Shown: positions 1-9,724 of the stretch, piece after piece
How positions within the stretch are numbered: the stretch's first letter is position 1
How the letters are laid out: each line of letters starts with the position of its first letter
Assembly: GCA_027604705.1 (NCBI GenBank)
Contig: JADHYV010000109.1
Span: 1 to 47,745 of the forward strand
Source: Allomyces arbusculus
Taxonomy: Eukaryota > Blastocladiomycota > Blastocladiomycetes > Blastocladiales > Blastocladiaceae
Reading direction: 5' to 3'
DNA: 47,745 nt
Notes under the pieces: generated by a model
What the model saw: only the letters and a program-made list of their open reading frames with translations
The model's database searches: none
Told to the model about the DNA's origin: nothing
Position numbers and translations under genes: made by a program

Positions 1-119
1 TCGTCATGCTTGTCGCGTCCGTGACCACCAGCACCACCTCGACTGCACCGCCCTCGAGCGCGGCTCTGTCGCCGTTAAAATCTTTTCAGGCAGGTACGCC
101 TTCATGCGGTTCGTGAACA
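1..119 (-). repeat. Left arm of a 119-bp inverted repeat shared with the right end
   Basis: Reading the minus strand from 119 to 1 gives the same sequence as the plus strand from 47627 to 47745, with three mismatches that I can count. Both arms stop at the same base. Homology ends abruptly beyond position 119. The arm encodes the tail of a protein fragment that is also seen at the right end. It is most likely part of a dispersed repeat. Confidence 0.9.
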
Positions 120-1152
120 AGTGATCGTAAGTGTCCTGTTTCGCCGCAAAGCTCGCAGTGCACAAACGGCTGGAGGCGGGAGTGAACCAAAACGGAACGC
201 CACGGATAGCTCGTGAGAGCGTCTCCACCCGTTGAGCCCTCCCGCAAAGCGTTCCCTGGTGCACTAACCGTGCGGAACGATGCGGTCTGTCTTGCTCGCT
301 TCGCGCAAAGACGTGAGCGTCGCAGTCATCCTTCAAACGTCGCGCCGTCAGGAGAGAGAAAACGAGGCCCACACGTACCTGTTGACAGAGCAAAAAGCCG
401 TTGCGCGTGTGGGACCTGGGCAGGCGGCACTCGTTGTGTCCTCAAAACCCGGTCAAAGCGTGCGCGCTGACGATGGCTCTTACGATACTCTGAGCGACAG
501 GGACGAAACACGTCAGCGGACGGTTCTCTTCCAGTGGGGCAGGGCAGGCGGGCGCATCGAGCACCCACCCGTGGGCCACCAGCCCTTCTGAACTCGTTCC
601 GCGACGTGTCCGCCGTCGCTCAGGGGACACAACAAAACAAAGCAGAGAGACCTTGGCCCACGGCAGCATGCGCGTCGGCGACGGTGGCAGCCGCGAGCCG
701 TTTCCGCGTGCCAACCTCCGCACGCACGGCGGCCGTCATGGGGCGCATGAGATGCCGCCCGCCGTGCGGCCAGGGCGGAAAACGGGCGAAGGGAAACAAC
801 GAAAACAGCATGACGGGCATCGGCGGCCGCCATCGGCTCGGCCCAAAGAGGAGGGGTTGGCTCGCGTTGCCGCGGCCGGGCGCGGCGGGACGCAGAGAAC
901 GTCGGTGGCGAGGAAAAGGTGGACGCGCGTGACGTCGCGCATCGACGACGGCGTTCCCGACGAGGAGAGGTTTGTAGGCGCTCGCGACCGGCGGCAAGCA
1001 ACAGCCTGGGATCGCGACATATTTAAGCAGGTCGAAGCACAGTGAGGGGTGTGCAGAAAAATGAGACAGAGAGGTGGTGCTTGCCGGTGAGTGGGCTGAA
1101 GGTGCGAACACGGTCGGGTTTGAACCGAAGCCCGCCGCTCAGCGGCTGGGAG
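120..1152. other. Repeat-flanking sequence, no gene recognised
   Basis: GC-rich sequence between the end repeat and the retroelement fossil. Open frames occur on both strands but none shows a recognisable domain. A TATA-like string lies near 1019-1028 (catatttaag). I see no gene here. Confidence 0.5.
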
Positions 1153-1860
1153 TCAGCGACCAGATCTGGTCGTGCGACCCGTCGCTGGCCAAATCTTATT
1201 CCCGCCGCGAGCACTGACAGAGCCGTCAAGGACGCCGTCTGACGGTGACCCGGCGACATCACCCCCCGCGATGAGCGAACGGGGACCCGGGCGCTCAGCA
1301 CCGAAGCCAGGGCCATTCTTGCGACGGGAATAAAACAGCTTCACCCGGTGAACTTGAACTGAAACGGGCAGCTGGAGCTGGGCGTCGTCAAGTTCCACAA
1401 GCGTCAATTTGCTGCCGTGGTAGTTGACCACTCGATATGGGCCAAGCCACTTCCGCGCCGTCCTCCGTTCGGCCGTGAACGTCTTGTCAAACTCGTTGTC
1501 CCAAAGGTGCACCAAGTCGCCAGGTCGACTCGGCTGAGCGTCGACTGTGTCGGCATGCCGGTCACGGTCGCGCGTGCGCTGGTTGTCGACCCTGGCCAGT
1601 GCCTCGTCGACGCGCCCCGGGAACGTGAGCAGGGCCTGCAGACGCGCCCCCAAAAGCACCTCACTCTCCACCGGATACGCGTCCGCGAGACCCGCCCAGT
1701 CGGCCAGCCCGAGGTCGACGGGCAAAGTGCACTATCGCCCGTGCACCAAGTAGAACGGCGTGTGGCCCGTACTGCGCCGGACCGTCGTGCGATCCGCCAT
1801 GACCGCGTGCGGCTCTGTCGTCGCCCTACCCCCTCGTGGAAAACCGCAATCACCACGCCC
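1153..1860 (-). mobile_element. Ty3/gypsy LTR retrotransposon fossil (integrase end of pol)
   Basis: A minus-strand protein fragment carries the end of a retroviral-type integrase core (TPFYLVHGR-like) followed by the integrase C-terminal region. That region shows the GDLVHLWDNEF stretch and a GPY/F-type motif (KWLGPYRVVNYHG) typical of Ty3/gypsy elements. Reverse transcriptase, RNase H, gag and LTRs are not recognisable nearby, so only one end of pol is left. It is broken, with few breaks in the remaining stretch. The motifs are still well conserved, which suggests moderate age. It sits at a repeat-rich scaffold end. Confidence 0.8.
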
Positions 1861-3036
1861 TCAAGCCGGTCTTGCCGTCGTACGAGCGGCTGTGCGCGAT
1901 GCACGCCGACTGTGGTGACTTTGCGCTCGCGCGCCGGCTCTGCCCACGGAATCGACGACGACGAGTGGGTGCATTGGGATGTGGGCGTTGGCGAGCCGCT
2001 CTCTGAGCACCCGGTTCTGCGCGTTCCTGCTCGCGGTTTGGCCGCGTTTCCAGCGGCCGTGCGTGATATCGAGACCGGCATGTCAAACAGGACGCTCTCG
2101 GCCATATCGGCGCTCTACGGCGTCAGTTTCGTGCCGCGCGGGCTTGCGGTCACGGATTTGGATGTTATGAATCACGCACACGATGTGCCCAACGCGTTTG
2201 TCGGACACATTACGGGCGGGCTCACTGTGATGCTGCCGCTAGTGTTCGGTGTTTGAAGTCTTTGTTTTCTTTGCTTTTTTTTTCCTTCTTCTGGACGCGG
2301 TCAGGGACTCGAGATTTGTTGACAGCATGGGATGAGGTTGCTGGAGTGATTGGGTTTGCCGTGATTTCGAGAGACATTTATTAACCCTCCATTGTTGTCT
2401 TGGAGTCGTGGCCGCTGCAATGTAAGAGCGTGACCAATACCGGTTTATAGGCAGATGCGCGCTCTCACACGTTTCCGTCGTCATCGTCGTCTCCTGCATG
2501 CGCACTACCTGTACCAGCTCGCGCCGTGGAAGGTTGAGTGTTGCTGCATGGAGGTGTGTTACGCCTTGCGCTTTGACAGCATCTTTGCGTCACCTTTCTC
2601 AGAATGAACTGAGAACGGCGAACCGCGACCTCTCCACCCTGTCAGCATGGTCTGGCGTCGATTTTTTGTAGCTCTGGACCTCCCCGCTGATACTTTTGGC
2701 CATCATGAACCATGGCCTGGCAGGGCTGGCAGTGCTTGGCGCTTAGTCACGCAAATTACGGCCAACTATGAGTTAACCGCCTCCCAGCAGCGGTCGACGC
2801 TGGGAAACGTGCTCTATATCGTCCATTCCTTGTATGATGATCATTGGAATCGGCTCAAGTTGAGGTGTTTGTGTTTGAAGCCGGGTGCAGCGGCAGTGAA
2901 ATGACCTGCGCTAGGCCTAGTGATGGCAACTGGTCACGCTGATTTGGGTGACCGAGGCGCACCCTCGCGCACGGACCACCCACGCCTGCCACAAACTCGA
3001 TTCAGTTTTGATCACATCCACACCCCTATCGACACC
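1861..3036. other. Intergenic, repeat-adjacent
   Basis: Between the retroelement fossil and the SPOUT methyltransferase gene. Plus-strand frames between about 1830 and 2256 give protein-like stretches but no domain I recognise, and they may be older repeat debris. From 2257 on the sequence is less GC-rich, with T-rich runs near 2270, and carries the putative upstream region of the next gene. Confidence 0.45.
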
Positions 3037-4257
3037 ATGAGCCATCAACGCAAACGCGACAAGCAGCAAAACGATGACGGCCCTAACGCCAAGCGGCCGC
3101 GCAAGAACAATGTTGGCTACCGACTCTCTAACCAGCCCGACGGTTCATCCCCATTTCGGCCTGTGATCAACGATGGCGTGACGAGCGGCGCCCTGCGCAA
3201 CACCAAGGGACACCCGAGGCGATACACCGTGTCGATTGCCGTGCCCGGATCGATCATCGACAATTGCCAAAGTCTCGAGCTCAAGACCTACGTCGCGGGC
3301 CAGGTGCGCTCAACTTGCTGCACCATGGCACCCGACCCCGAACGAAAATTCATATGGTCCCGTTAGATTGCGCGCACCGCGGCCATCTACAACATTGACG
3401 AGATCATCGTCTACAACGAGTCGTCGACGCCGATGCGCCCGGACCCCATGAAGGACGCCAATGTCTTTCTCGCGCGCATTCTCCTTTACCAGGAATGCCC
3501 GCAGTACCTGCGCAAGGCGTTTTTCCCCGTGCATGCGTCGCTCAAGTACGCCGGTCTGCTGAACCCACTCGACGCGCCACACCACGTGCGCGGCGACGAG
3601 CGGTCGTCCTACCGCGAGGGAGTCGTCCTGAAAAAATCGCCGCCGGGTAACGCCAAGGGGTGCCTCGTCGACTGCGGTCTGCGCCGCGACGTGCACGTCG
3701 CTGACAAGACGGTGCAGCCGGGCGTGCGCGTGACCGTGGAAATGGCCTTTGCCAACTCGACCGAGTGCCCCGGTCTGCCGGCGGGCACGTTGGTCGCGCG
3801 CAAGACGCCGCGCGAGACGGCGGGGCTCTACTGGGGGTACCAGGTGCGGCTCGCTGAAGGGCTCAGTAAAGTGTTTACAGAGTCGCCGTTTGGCGAAGAG
3901 TACGACTACAAGGTGGGCACGTCCGAGCGAGGGTCGCCAATGGCCGCGATCACGTCGTCTGCGAGCGACGGCCTTTTGCCGCCGTTCCGCCACTTACTGA
4001 TCGTATTTGGGGGTGTCAAGGGGATCGAAGCTGCGATCGAGGCCGATGCGGCGATCCCCGTCGCGCCCGAGGATGCCGGGTCGCTGTTTGATGTTTGGAT
4101 CAATACGTGCCCGAACCAAGGGTCGCGCACGATTCGCACCGAGGAGGCTATGCTGCTGTCGCTTGCGCTGCTCAAACCGCATGTCGAGGCGAATGGGGAT
4201 AACTCGCCGCTTCCGACGGCGGGGGCGGGGACGGCAGCGAGCAAGACCAAAAAATAG
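3037..4257 (+). CDS. SPOUT1: SPOUT-domain RNA methyltransferase, C9orf114/SPOUT1 (CENP-32) family
   Basis: Two exons, 3037-3303 and 3367-4257, encode 385 residues; the 63-nt intron is GT-AG (donor GTGCGC). The N terminus is basic and disordered (MSHQRKRDKQQNDDG), which suits a nuclear protein. The conserved core starts with TVSIAVPGSIIDN and continues with KYAGLLNPLDAPHHVR, YREGVVL, TESPFG, TSERG, VFGGVKGIEAA and the C-terminal NTCPNQGSRTIRTEEA, the SAM-binding trefoil-knot end of this family. Members methylate RNA; the animal protein is also linked to centrosome and kinetochore function. The start is the ATG nearest the conserved core with an open frame. It converges with the peroxidase gene. 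Family assignment is firm; the substrate is unknown. Confidence 0.9.
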
Positions 4258-4831
4258 ATTTTGTTTCCCATTTGGGCTCCTGGTTTTTGTCACGACAAAG
4301 ATGGTCAATTTTTGAGGCACAAGCAGGCATGATGAAGCCGCTTTGAGTGATCCTCCTGATAACGCATGAAAACAAAACCTGGATTCGATCATCAACGGCA
4401 ATGCGCGTCACTTGGTTCTACTCGGCTCGCTCGCGTGCCTGTAACGTCGTTGCTGCACACGTTATTGTTTCGCGTGCGTCTTGGCTTCAGGTGTGTCGGG
4501 TCCTGGATGCTGGTTTGGATTTGTCTCTTTGGAACAGGAGCGATTGTTGGTGTGTTCTTGATTGATGTGCTTTTGCCAAATCGTCACCAAGACGACGAAA
4601 AATTGTGGACAGCTTCATGAAAACCAAGAATGCTCATAATACCACACGCCACCCTCATGTCGAGAAAATGAAAGCCGATTCCAGCGCTGCAAACGGGGTC
4701 AAGCGCCCCCCTCGCCACGACCAGACACAGCTTTGTATTACTATGTACGAAACGGACCAGCAGGCAATCATGGAATCAAAAACGGGCGTCCGCCCGCAAC
4801 ACATCACCAACCCGACACCAACCGGCCTGGC
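4258..4831. other. Convergent 3' intergenic region
   Basis: Lies between the stops of the plus-strand methyltransferase and the minus-strand peroxidase. It holds presumed 3' untranslated sequence. No gene is seen. Confidence 0.6.
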
Positions 4832-5737
4832 TTACAGCTTAGTCTTGGCGCGCTTGACGCCGAGCTCGAGGAGCTTGCCGAAAGCGGCGGCAAAGTCGGC
4901 GTAGAACACGTCCTTGTCCTTGGCGTAGAGCTCAACGTACTGCTTGAACTCGGGGTCGAAGAGGAAGGCCATCTCTGCAGGCAGCATGACCAATTCGTCG
5001 TCCTCGTCGGCAAACTGCTTGGGGCCGTCCCACTTGCGTTCCTTCCACTTGAGCGAGAGCAGCAGCTTGAAGTACTGGTTCGAGAAGCGCGTGGGCGTGT
5101 AGGTCCACGGGCCCTCGTAGCCCGAGCGATCCGTGTGGCAGCGACCAATCGAGTGCGCGCCGAGCAGCGCGACAATCTCGCGGTCGTTGAAGCCCATACG
5201 ATAAAACACATCCCTTACGTGAGAAGCACCCTGCGCGGCGTCGGGCAGGCGGCCGTTGGGCGGAATGTCGGTAGCCTTAACGGTGGCCTCGGTCTTGTCG
5301 GTCCGGCCAGGGGTCCACGGGACCTTGGGGCCGCCCATGGCCTCAACGGCCGTCACACCGGCGAGCGTCCACAAGTCGGCGTACGAGATCCACGGGTGCT
5401 TGGCCTTGATGGGCTCGAGGAAGGCACGCGCGTGCTCGAGACCGGCGTTGGCGCCGTCGGTCGCCTCGGCTACGTGACGAAGACGAGCAAAGCGTCAGTC
5501 GCATGCCCCTGATGGCTGGACCATGGCAAACCCGCAAGCAAGCGTACGCTTGAAGCGCATGGTCGCGCCATCGCTGCCACCCGTCTTGGACTTGCGGTCG
5601 TAGGTGCCCGACGCGTGCCAGGCGAGGCGCACGAGGACGGGGCCGATGCTGCCGTCGTCGTAGCCGGGGCGGTCGAGGATGGCAACAATGTCTTTGGCGA
5701 CGGCCTCGTAGTCGGCGGCAGTCTTGGTGGCGGCCAT
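4832..5737 (-). CDS. Class I haem peroxidase (cytochrome c / ascorbate peroxidase type)
   Basis: Exons 5548-5737 and 4832-5469 (78-nt intron, donor GTACGC) give 275 residues. The distal haem site is visible in [11 protein letters not shown] (Arg37, Trp40, His41). The proximal His lies in [14 protein letters not shown], followed by RSGYEGPW, whose Trp matches the cytochrome c peroxidase radical Trp. The C terminus ([23 protein letters not shown]) is typical of fungal peroxidases of this class. It reduces hydrogen peroxide using cytochrome c or ascorbate. There is no evident mitochondrial presequence, so a cytosolic or hybrid CCP/APX enzyme is more likely than a matrix-targeted CCP1. It is divergent with RPB11. 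The enzyme class is certain; the electron donor cannot be read from the sequence. Confidence 0.92.
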
Positions 5738-6196
5738 GTTTGGTTTGGGCTGCAGCGCAGGTCGGGTGGTCGGTCGGTCGGTCGGTCTGGTCCGAGCGAG
5801 GGAGAAGCAATCCTCAGCGCCGCGGGTTCGCGATCCAAATGGGTGTCCGGGTCGCGTCGGCCGCCCGGTCGAATTTGATTTTTCACGGCGGGGCGTGTTG
5901 GCCGGCGAAGCAGCAGGAAAACTCGAGCAGCGACGCGTCCCCGGCGAGCTGCATCACTTTGTGGCGCGGGCCTGTCAAAGCTCTCGCGTGACGCCTGCCA
6001 CGCCGCTCGCGAAAACGTGCTTGCGGCTGTCTGCCCGCGAGACGCTTCCCGGCCAGTGTGACGTGGACGTTTGTCGACCGTCGGCTTCCGTTTGCTCGTC
6101 TGCTCCTGCCTGCCGCCGCGCCGGATTGCTGGCCGACCGACCCTTGCACCTGCTGCTGCAAGTAACCGCAACGCCGTCTGTGACTTGCTCCGCACC
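5738..6196. promoter_or_regulatory. Divergent promoter region, peroxidase / RPB11
   Basis: A 459-bp space between two divergent start codons. It contains a short GGTC tandem run near 5768-5790 on the peroxidase side. No TATA box is obvious. Confidence 0.5.
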
Positions 6197-6851
6197 ATGA
6201 ACGCCCCCGACCGCTTCGAGATCTTTGTCCTCCCCGAGGGCGTCAAAAAGTGCCGTGTCGACTTGGCCAAATTCGAACGATGAAATGATCAGAAGCAGCA
6301 CCATCAACTGCCGGAATGGACTATTGACCAGCGGCCCTGGCCACTTCGTCGGTTCTATCGCTGCAGGATCACCGTGACTCCGGACACGCGGTTGCCCAAC
6401 GCCGCGACCATTCAGATTCAGCGCGAGGACCATACGCTCGGCACGCTGCTCAAGGCGTACGTCGCAGCACGCTCTGCCCACCCATGCCGACCGTGCGCAC
6501 ACGGCTAACCTGCAGCCATACGTTGCGCGAGGTAGCGCTCTGCTCCGCGACAAGCGCGTGCTCTTCGCCGGGTACAAGGTGCCGCACCCGCTCGAGCACT
6601 ACTTTGTGCTCAAGGTCCAGACTACCGACGAGACCTCGCCAAAGCAGGCGCTGCGCGAGGCTATTGACTCGCTCGTCAGTGACATTGCCGTGCTCCTCGG
6701 CCGATTCAACGTACGCTCGCTTTTCTGTTGTTCAACACCGAGTGCGGGCTCTGACTCGCTCCATTCGCACCATCTCCAGGACGAAGTCCGACGCGCACGC
6801 GACGCAGCCTCCTTCCAGGCCGCAGGACCGTACCATAACACCGACTTCTAA
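6197..6851 (+). CDS. RPB11: DNA-directed RNA polymerase II subunit RPB11
   Basis: Four exons (6197-6249, 6367-6456, 6536-6710, 6780-6851) give 129 residues. The protein follows the family end to end: MNAPDRFEIFVLPEGVKK, then ITVTPDTRLPNAATI, the strongly conserved REDHTLG, then VLFAGYKVPHPLEH and a VQTTDETSP helix entry. RPB11 dimerises with RPB3 and helps assemble the core of RNA polymerase II in the nucleus. Length matches the usual 115-130 residues. The intron donors are GTGCCG, GTACGT and GTACGC. The exon 2/3 junction was chosen because it alone restores the KAALLRDKRVLF continuity; the earlier AG leads into a stop. Confidence 0.93.
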
Positions 6852-7970
6852 ACCGGCCCTTGGAAGCGGGCGGCAGCATGTAAATATAACGCACCAGGAA
6901 TTGCTATCTTTCCCGCGCCTTTTTTTTTTTTTTTCGCTACTCGCGTCCCTTAACTGTCTTCTTCTTCACTTCTGCCTGTCGCGACCAGTGTGGGATCCAC
7001 TCGCAATTTAATTGAATTCCGCCAAGATCAACCGAGCCACAACGACTGCTTGAAGTGCCAACCAAGCCGCTGGCCACGACCCCGTCGACTCTCAAACGTA
7101 CTCCCTCCTCACGACTCATCGTCAAACACGACTCTCTGCATTCGCTCGTTCCCGCAGCTCCAGAGCAGGAACCTCTGTCCAACATCCCGCAGCACCGCTT
7201 CTTGCTCGCTAGGACCAGCACCAATCTTTCCCGTATGTCTTCAGCTCCGGCTCCCGAAATTCATTGGACCACGCCCAGTGCACGCGACCATCGCGTGCCA
7301 ATTGCCCCGAGTCCTCAACGAACCATGGGAGAACCGCGGTGGCGGTTGGAGGCGGTGGGTCAAGCCTGGCGCCCACGCGGTTTACGGTCCGCACCAGCCC
7401 TGGTCTTGTCCATGACGCACGCGCGATGAAGCACTTTGGCACGGCGACCACTTTGTTCGCATGGGTCCCGACCATGGAGCGGGGGTACTGCATGGGCTCG
7501 GTGCGCCCGTAGTCGTGCCTGTGTTCGCTGCCGTCGTTCATTTGGGGTGGTCGTGGGTTCAGTCCTTTCTCTCCGTTACACGTCGACGTGATTGACGTCC
7601 TGTTCGCTCTGCTCTCCCACACCAGCCCGACGAGTGAGCGCCGACGGACGACGCCGACGCCGAGGATAACGAACGCTGCCTGGCTCGCTGCACGCCACTG
7701 TTCTGGAACGCCGGGTCGGACCAGAACCACTTGTTTCCCGCCACACCTACGAGGAGCGCCGCCATACGGCTCGCGCCGGACCCTGTTCGCGCGTGCCCCT
7801 CTCCACCCGCGCGCCCGAGCGCGCGCACGCGCGTTGTATAGACTAGCCTAGACGAACCTGCGTTGACTGCTTCTCCTCGCTTGCCACGCTCGCGACAACC
7901 TGTTCCCGCTCGCGACACTCGTTTTGCCAAACGCCGTTCCTGACCTCGACCAACTCGACGCACTGCAACC
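6852..7970. other. Long upstream intergenic region of the MAP kinase kinase gene
   Basis: A 1.1-kb stretch with a T-run near 6920-6934 and pyrimidine-rich sequence. Open frames on both strands have no recognisable domains. It is probably the RPB11 3' end plus the promoter and 5' untranslated region of the kinase gene. Confidence 0.45.
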
Positions 7971-9221
7971 ATGATTGGCAAAAAGGGCGACCGCCCAGCA
8001 CTGCGCCTCGTGATGCCCGCGCCCGCGGGTCCCGGTAGCGGCGGGAGCAACGGGGGCACCGGCACTGCACACTGGCTGCAATGGCACGCGGCGCACGCGT
8101 CCACGACGGGCGCGGCCGCTCCCTCGGCGTCCGAAACCGCCGCGCTTCTCGAAGCCGCGCGTACGGGCTCCCTCGGCGAGTTGCGCAAGGAAGACCTCGT
8201 CGAGAAAGAAGCGCTGGGCGAAGGCGCGTCGGGCGCGGTCGTCAAGTGCGTGCACGTGCCAACGGGCACGGTGGTCGCGCGCAAGACGGTCGCCATGGAC
8301 CCGGCGACGCTGCCCGCGGTCGTTCGCGAACTCACGCTCCTGCACTCGTTTAAGAGCCCGTATATCGTGCAGTACTATGGGTGTTATACGGACGAGGCGT
8401 CGCTGTGCATGTGCATGGAGTATTGCGAGCTCGGGTCGTTGGACCAGATTGCGAGCCGCGTGTATGCCGCGGGCGGGTTCTTTACCGAGGATCTGTTGGG
8501 CAAGATTTGTGTCGCCGTCGTGCACTCGTTGCGGTACTTGCATCGCCAGCACCGTGTTATTCATCGCGATGTGAAGCCGTCGAATATCGTTGTGACCAGG
8601 AGGTATGGTTTTATTTTTCTTCTGGCGTCTGTTGGGACCTCGCGGCAGGCTGCGGCTGGCACCTTGGCTGACAATCGCCTGGTCCGATCCGCTAGGGGCG
8701 AGATCAAGCTCTGCGACTTTGGCGTCTCGGGTCTGCTCGTCAACTCCATGGCCAACACGTTTGTCGGCACCTCCTTCTACATGTCCCCCGAGCGCATCCA
8801 AGGGCAAGAGTACACGGTCCGTTCCGACGTCTGGTCGCTCGGGATTTCCCTGCTCGAACTCGCCATTGGCCGGTTCCCGTACCCGTTCGACGTGCCCGCC
8901 AAGGGCGCCATGATGACGGCCGTTGCTGCCGACGGTGAAACGCCAGCGCGTCGGAACCAGCACGTGCCCATTTTCGAGGTCCTCGACTACATCACCAAGG
9001 AGCCGGCACCGACGGTGCCCGCGGAACTGATTTACTCGCCGACGAATCTGACGGGCCGACTGAGCACGGGCTTCCGCGATTTTATTGACCGGTGTCTCGT
9101 CAAGGACCCGACGATGCGGCCGCCGCCGGAAGTCATCATGAAGCACGGGTTCTTCCGCCATTGGGACGCGACGTTCGTGGATACCGAGGCGTGGGCGAAC
9201 ATGCTCGAGCGGTGGCAATAG
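7971..9221 (+). CDS. MAP kinase kinase (STE7/MKK1-like)
   Basis: Exons 7971-8602 and 8696-9221 give 385 residues. The kinase domain spans about residues 75-375: Gly loop GEGASGAVVKC, catalytic Lys in VVARK, HRDVKPSN, DFGVSG and SPER. The activation loop NSMANTFVGTSFYMSPER carries Ser and Thr at the spacing of MAPKK phosphorylation sites and most resembles the cell-wall-integrity MKK1/2 group. The 93-nt intron is a multiple of three with no stop, so the whole stretch reads as one frame; removing it restores the usual join between the HRD and DFG segments (VTRRGEIKLCDF). It should phosphorylate a MAP kinase in the cytoplasm. The N-terminal 70 residues are G/A-rich and show no clear docking motif. 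Confidence 0.92.
   Translation: MIGKKGDRPALRLVMPAPAGPGSGGSNGGTGTAHWLQWHAAHASTTGAAAPSASETAALLEAARTGSLGELRKEDLVEKEALGEGASGAVVKCVHVPTGTVVARKTVAMDPATLPAVVRELTLLHSFKSPYIVQYYGCYTDEASLCMCMEYCELGSLDQIASRVYAAGGFFTEDLLGKICVAVVHSLRYLHRQHRVIHRDVKPSNIVVTRRYGFIFLLASVGTSRQAAAGTLADNRLVRSARGEIKLCDFGVSGLLVNSMANTFVGTSFYMSPERIQGQEYTVRSDVWSLGISLLELAIGRFPYPFDVPAKGAMMTAVAADGETPARRNQHVPIFEVLDYITKEPAPTVPAELIYSPTNLTGRLSTGFRDFIDRCLVKDPTMRPPPEVIMKHGFFRHWDATFVDTEAWANMLERWQ
8603..8695 (+). other. In-frame 93-nt intron of the MAPKK gene
   Basis: Donor GTATGG, branch-like CTGAC at about 8667 and acceptor CTAG. It has no stop codon in frame, so retention would insert 31 residues between the catalytic loop and DFG. Confidence 0.8.
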
Positions 9222-9724
9222 GGCACGTCGGAGTTGGTCGTGCGTGGTCGGGGTCGGCACCGCGCGCATCGCTCAAGTTGGTGTGATCCTTTGGCTACCT
9301 CATTTTTGCTTGTACCGGCTAGCTGTCGTTGCGATGTGCTTTTGCTTTGATTTTCTGGGCGAAGAAAGATTTTGGTTGCTCTTTTTGACAGTTCGTTGAG
9401 TTCTGTTTTTCCTTCAACGACAACCTCCCCCCCCCCCCCCCTCCTGTGATTGTCGGCTCGATGGTCGACGATTGTAAATACATCTACGTACCCTGTAGAC
9501 TGGTTCTACAACGATCCAGGGCCATTTCGAGCGTCTTCAGCGTTTCGGCCGGCCTGTCGCCGCTCATCGCCGCTTTCGTTTCAAAATGAAGTGGTGACAA
9601 AATCAGATCCTTGAGCTGGAAGCAGTGAGAACACAAAGTGAAGCCGATTTTCATTTCGCGATACAACCTCCTCACCCACTCCACCATCTAAAAAAAAACC
9701 GCACCGCACCGCGCCGCTCCGACT
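9222..9724. other. Convergent 3' region with a C15 tract
   Basis: Lies between the MAPKK stop and the stop of the minus-strand kinase gene. It contains T-rich 3' untranslated-like sequence and a run of 15 C at 9427-9441. Confidence 0.6.
9427..9441 (+). repeat. Poly-C tract (15 C)
   Basis: An uninterrupted run of 15 C about 205 nt after the MAPKK stop, on its sense strand. A matching run lies downstream of the APSES gene, also as C on the sense strand. Confidence 0.9.

Noticed and set aside
1100-1175. tRNA-like segment on the minus strand (ggttcaaaccc with nearby stems)
   Set aside because: Only a four-base T-stem can be drawn and no complete cloverleaf follows. It lies in the retroelement region.
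1830-2256. Plus-strand protein-like stretches beside the retroelement fossil
   Set aside because: They lack any known domain and lie in repeat debris; I cannot support a gene.
7545-7580. T-loop-like string (gggttcagtcc) suggesting a tRNA
   Set aside because: The flanking bases do not form a T-stem and no anticodon or D arm is present at the right spacing.
7209-8335. Long minus-strand frames opposite the MAPKK 5' region
   Set aside because: They overlap the real kinase gene or its upstream region, show no domain, and have the composition expected of antisense GC-rich shadows.
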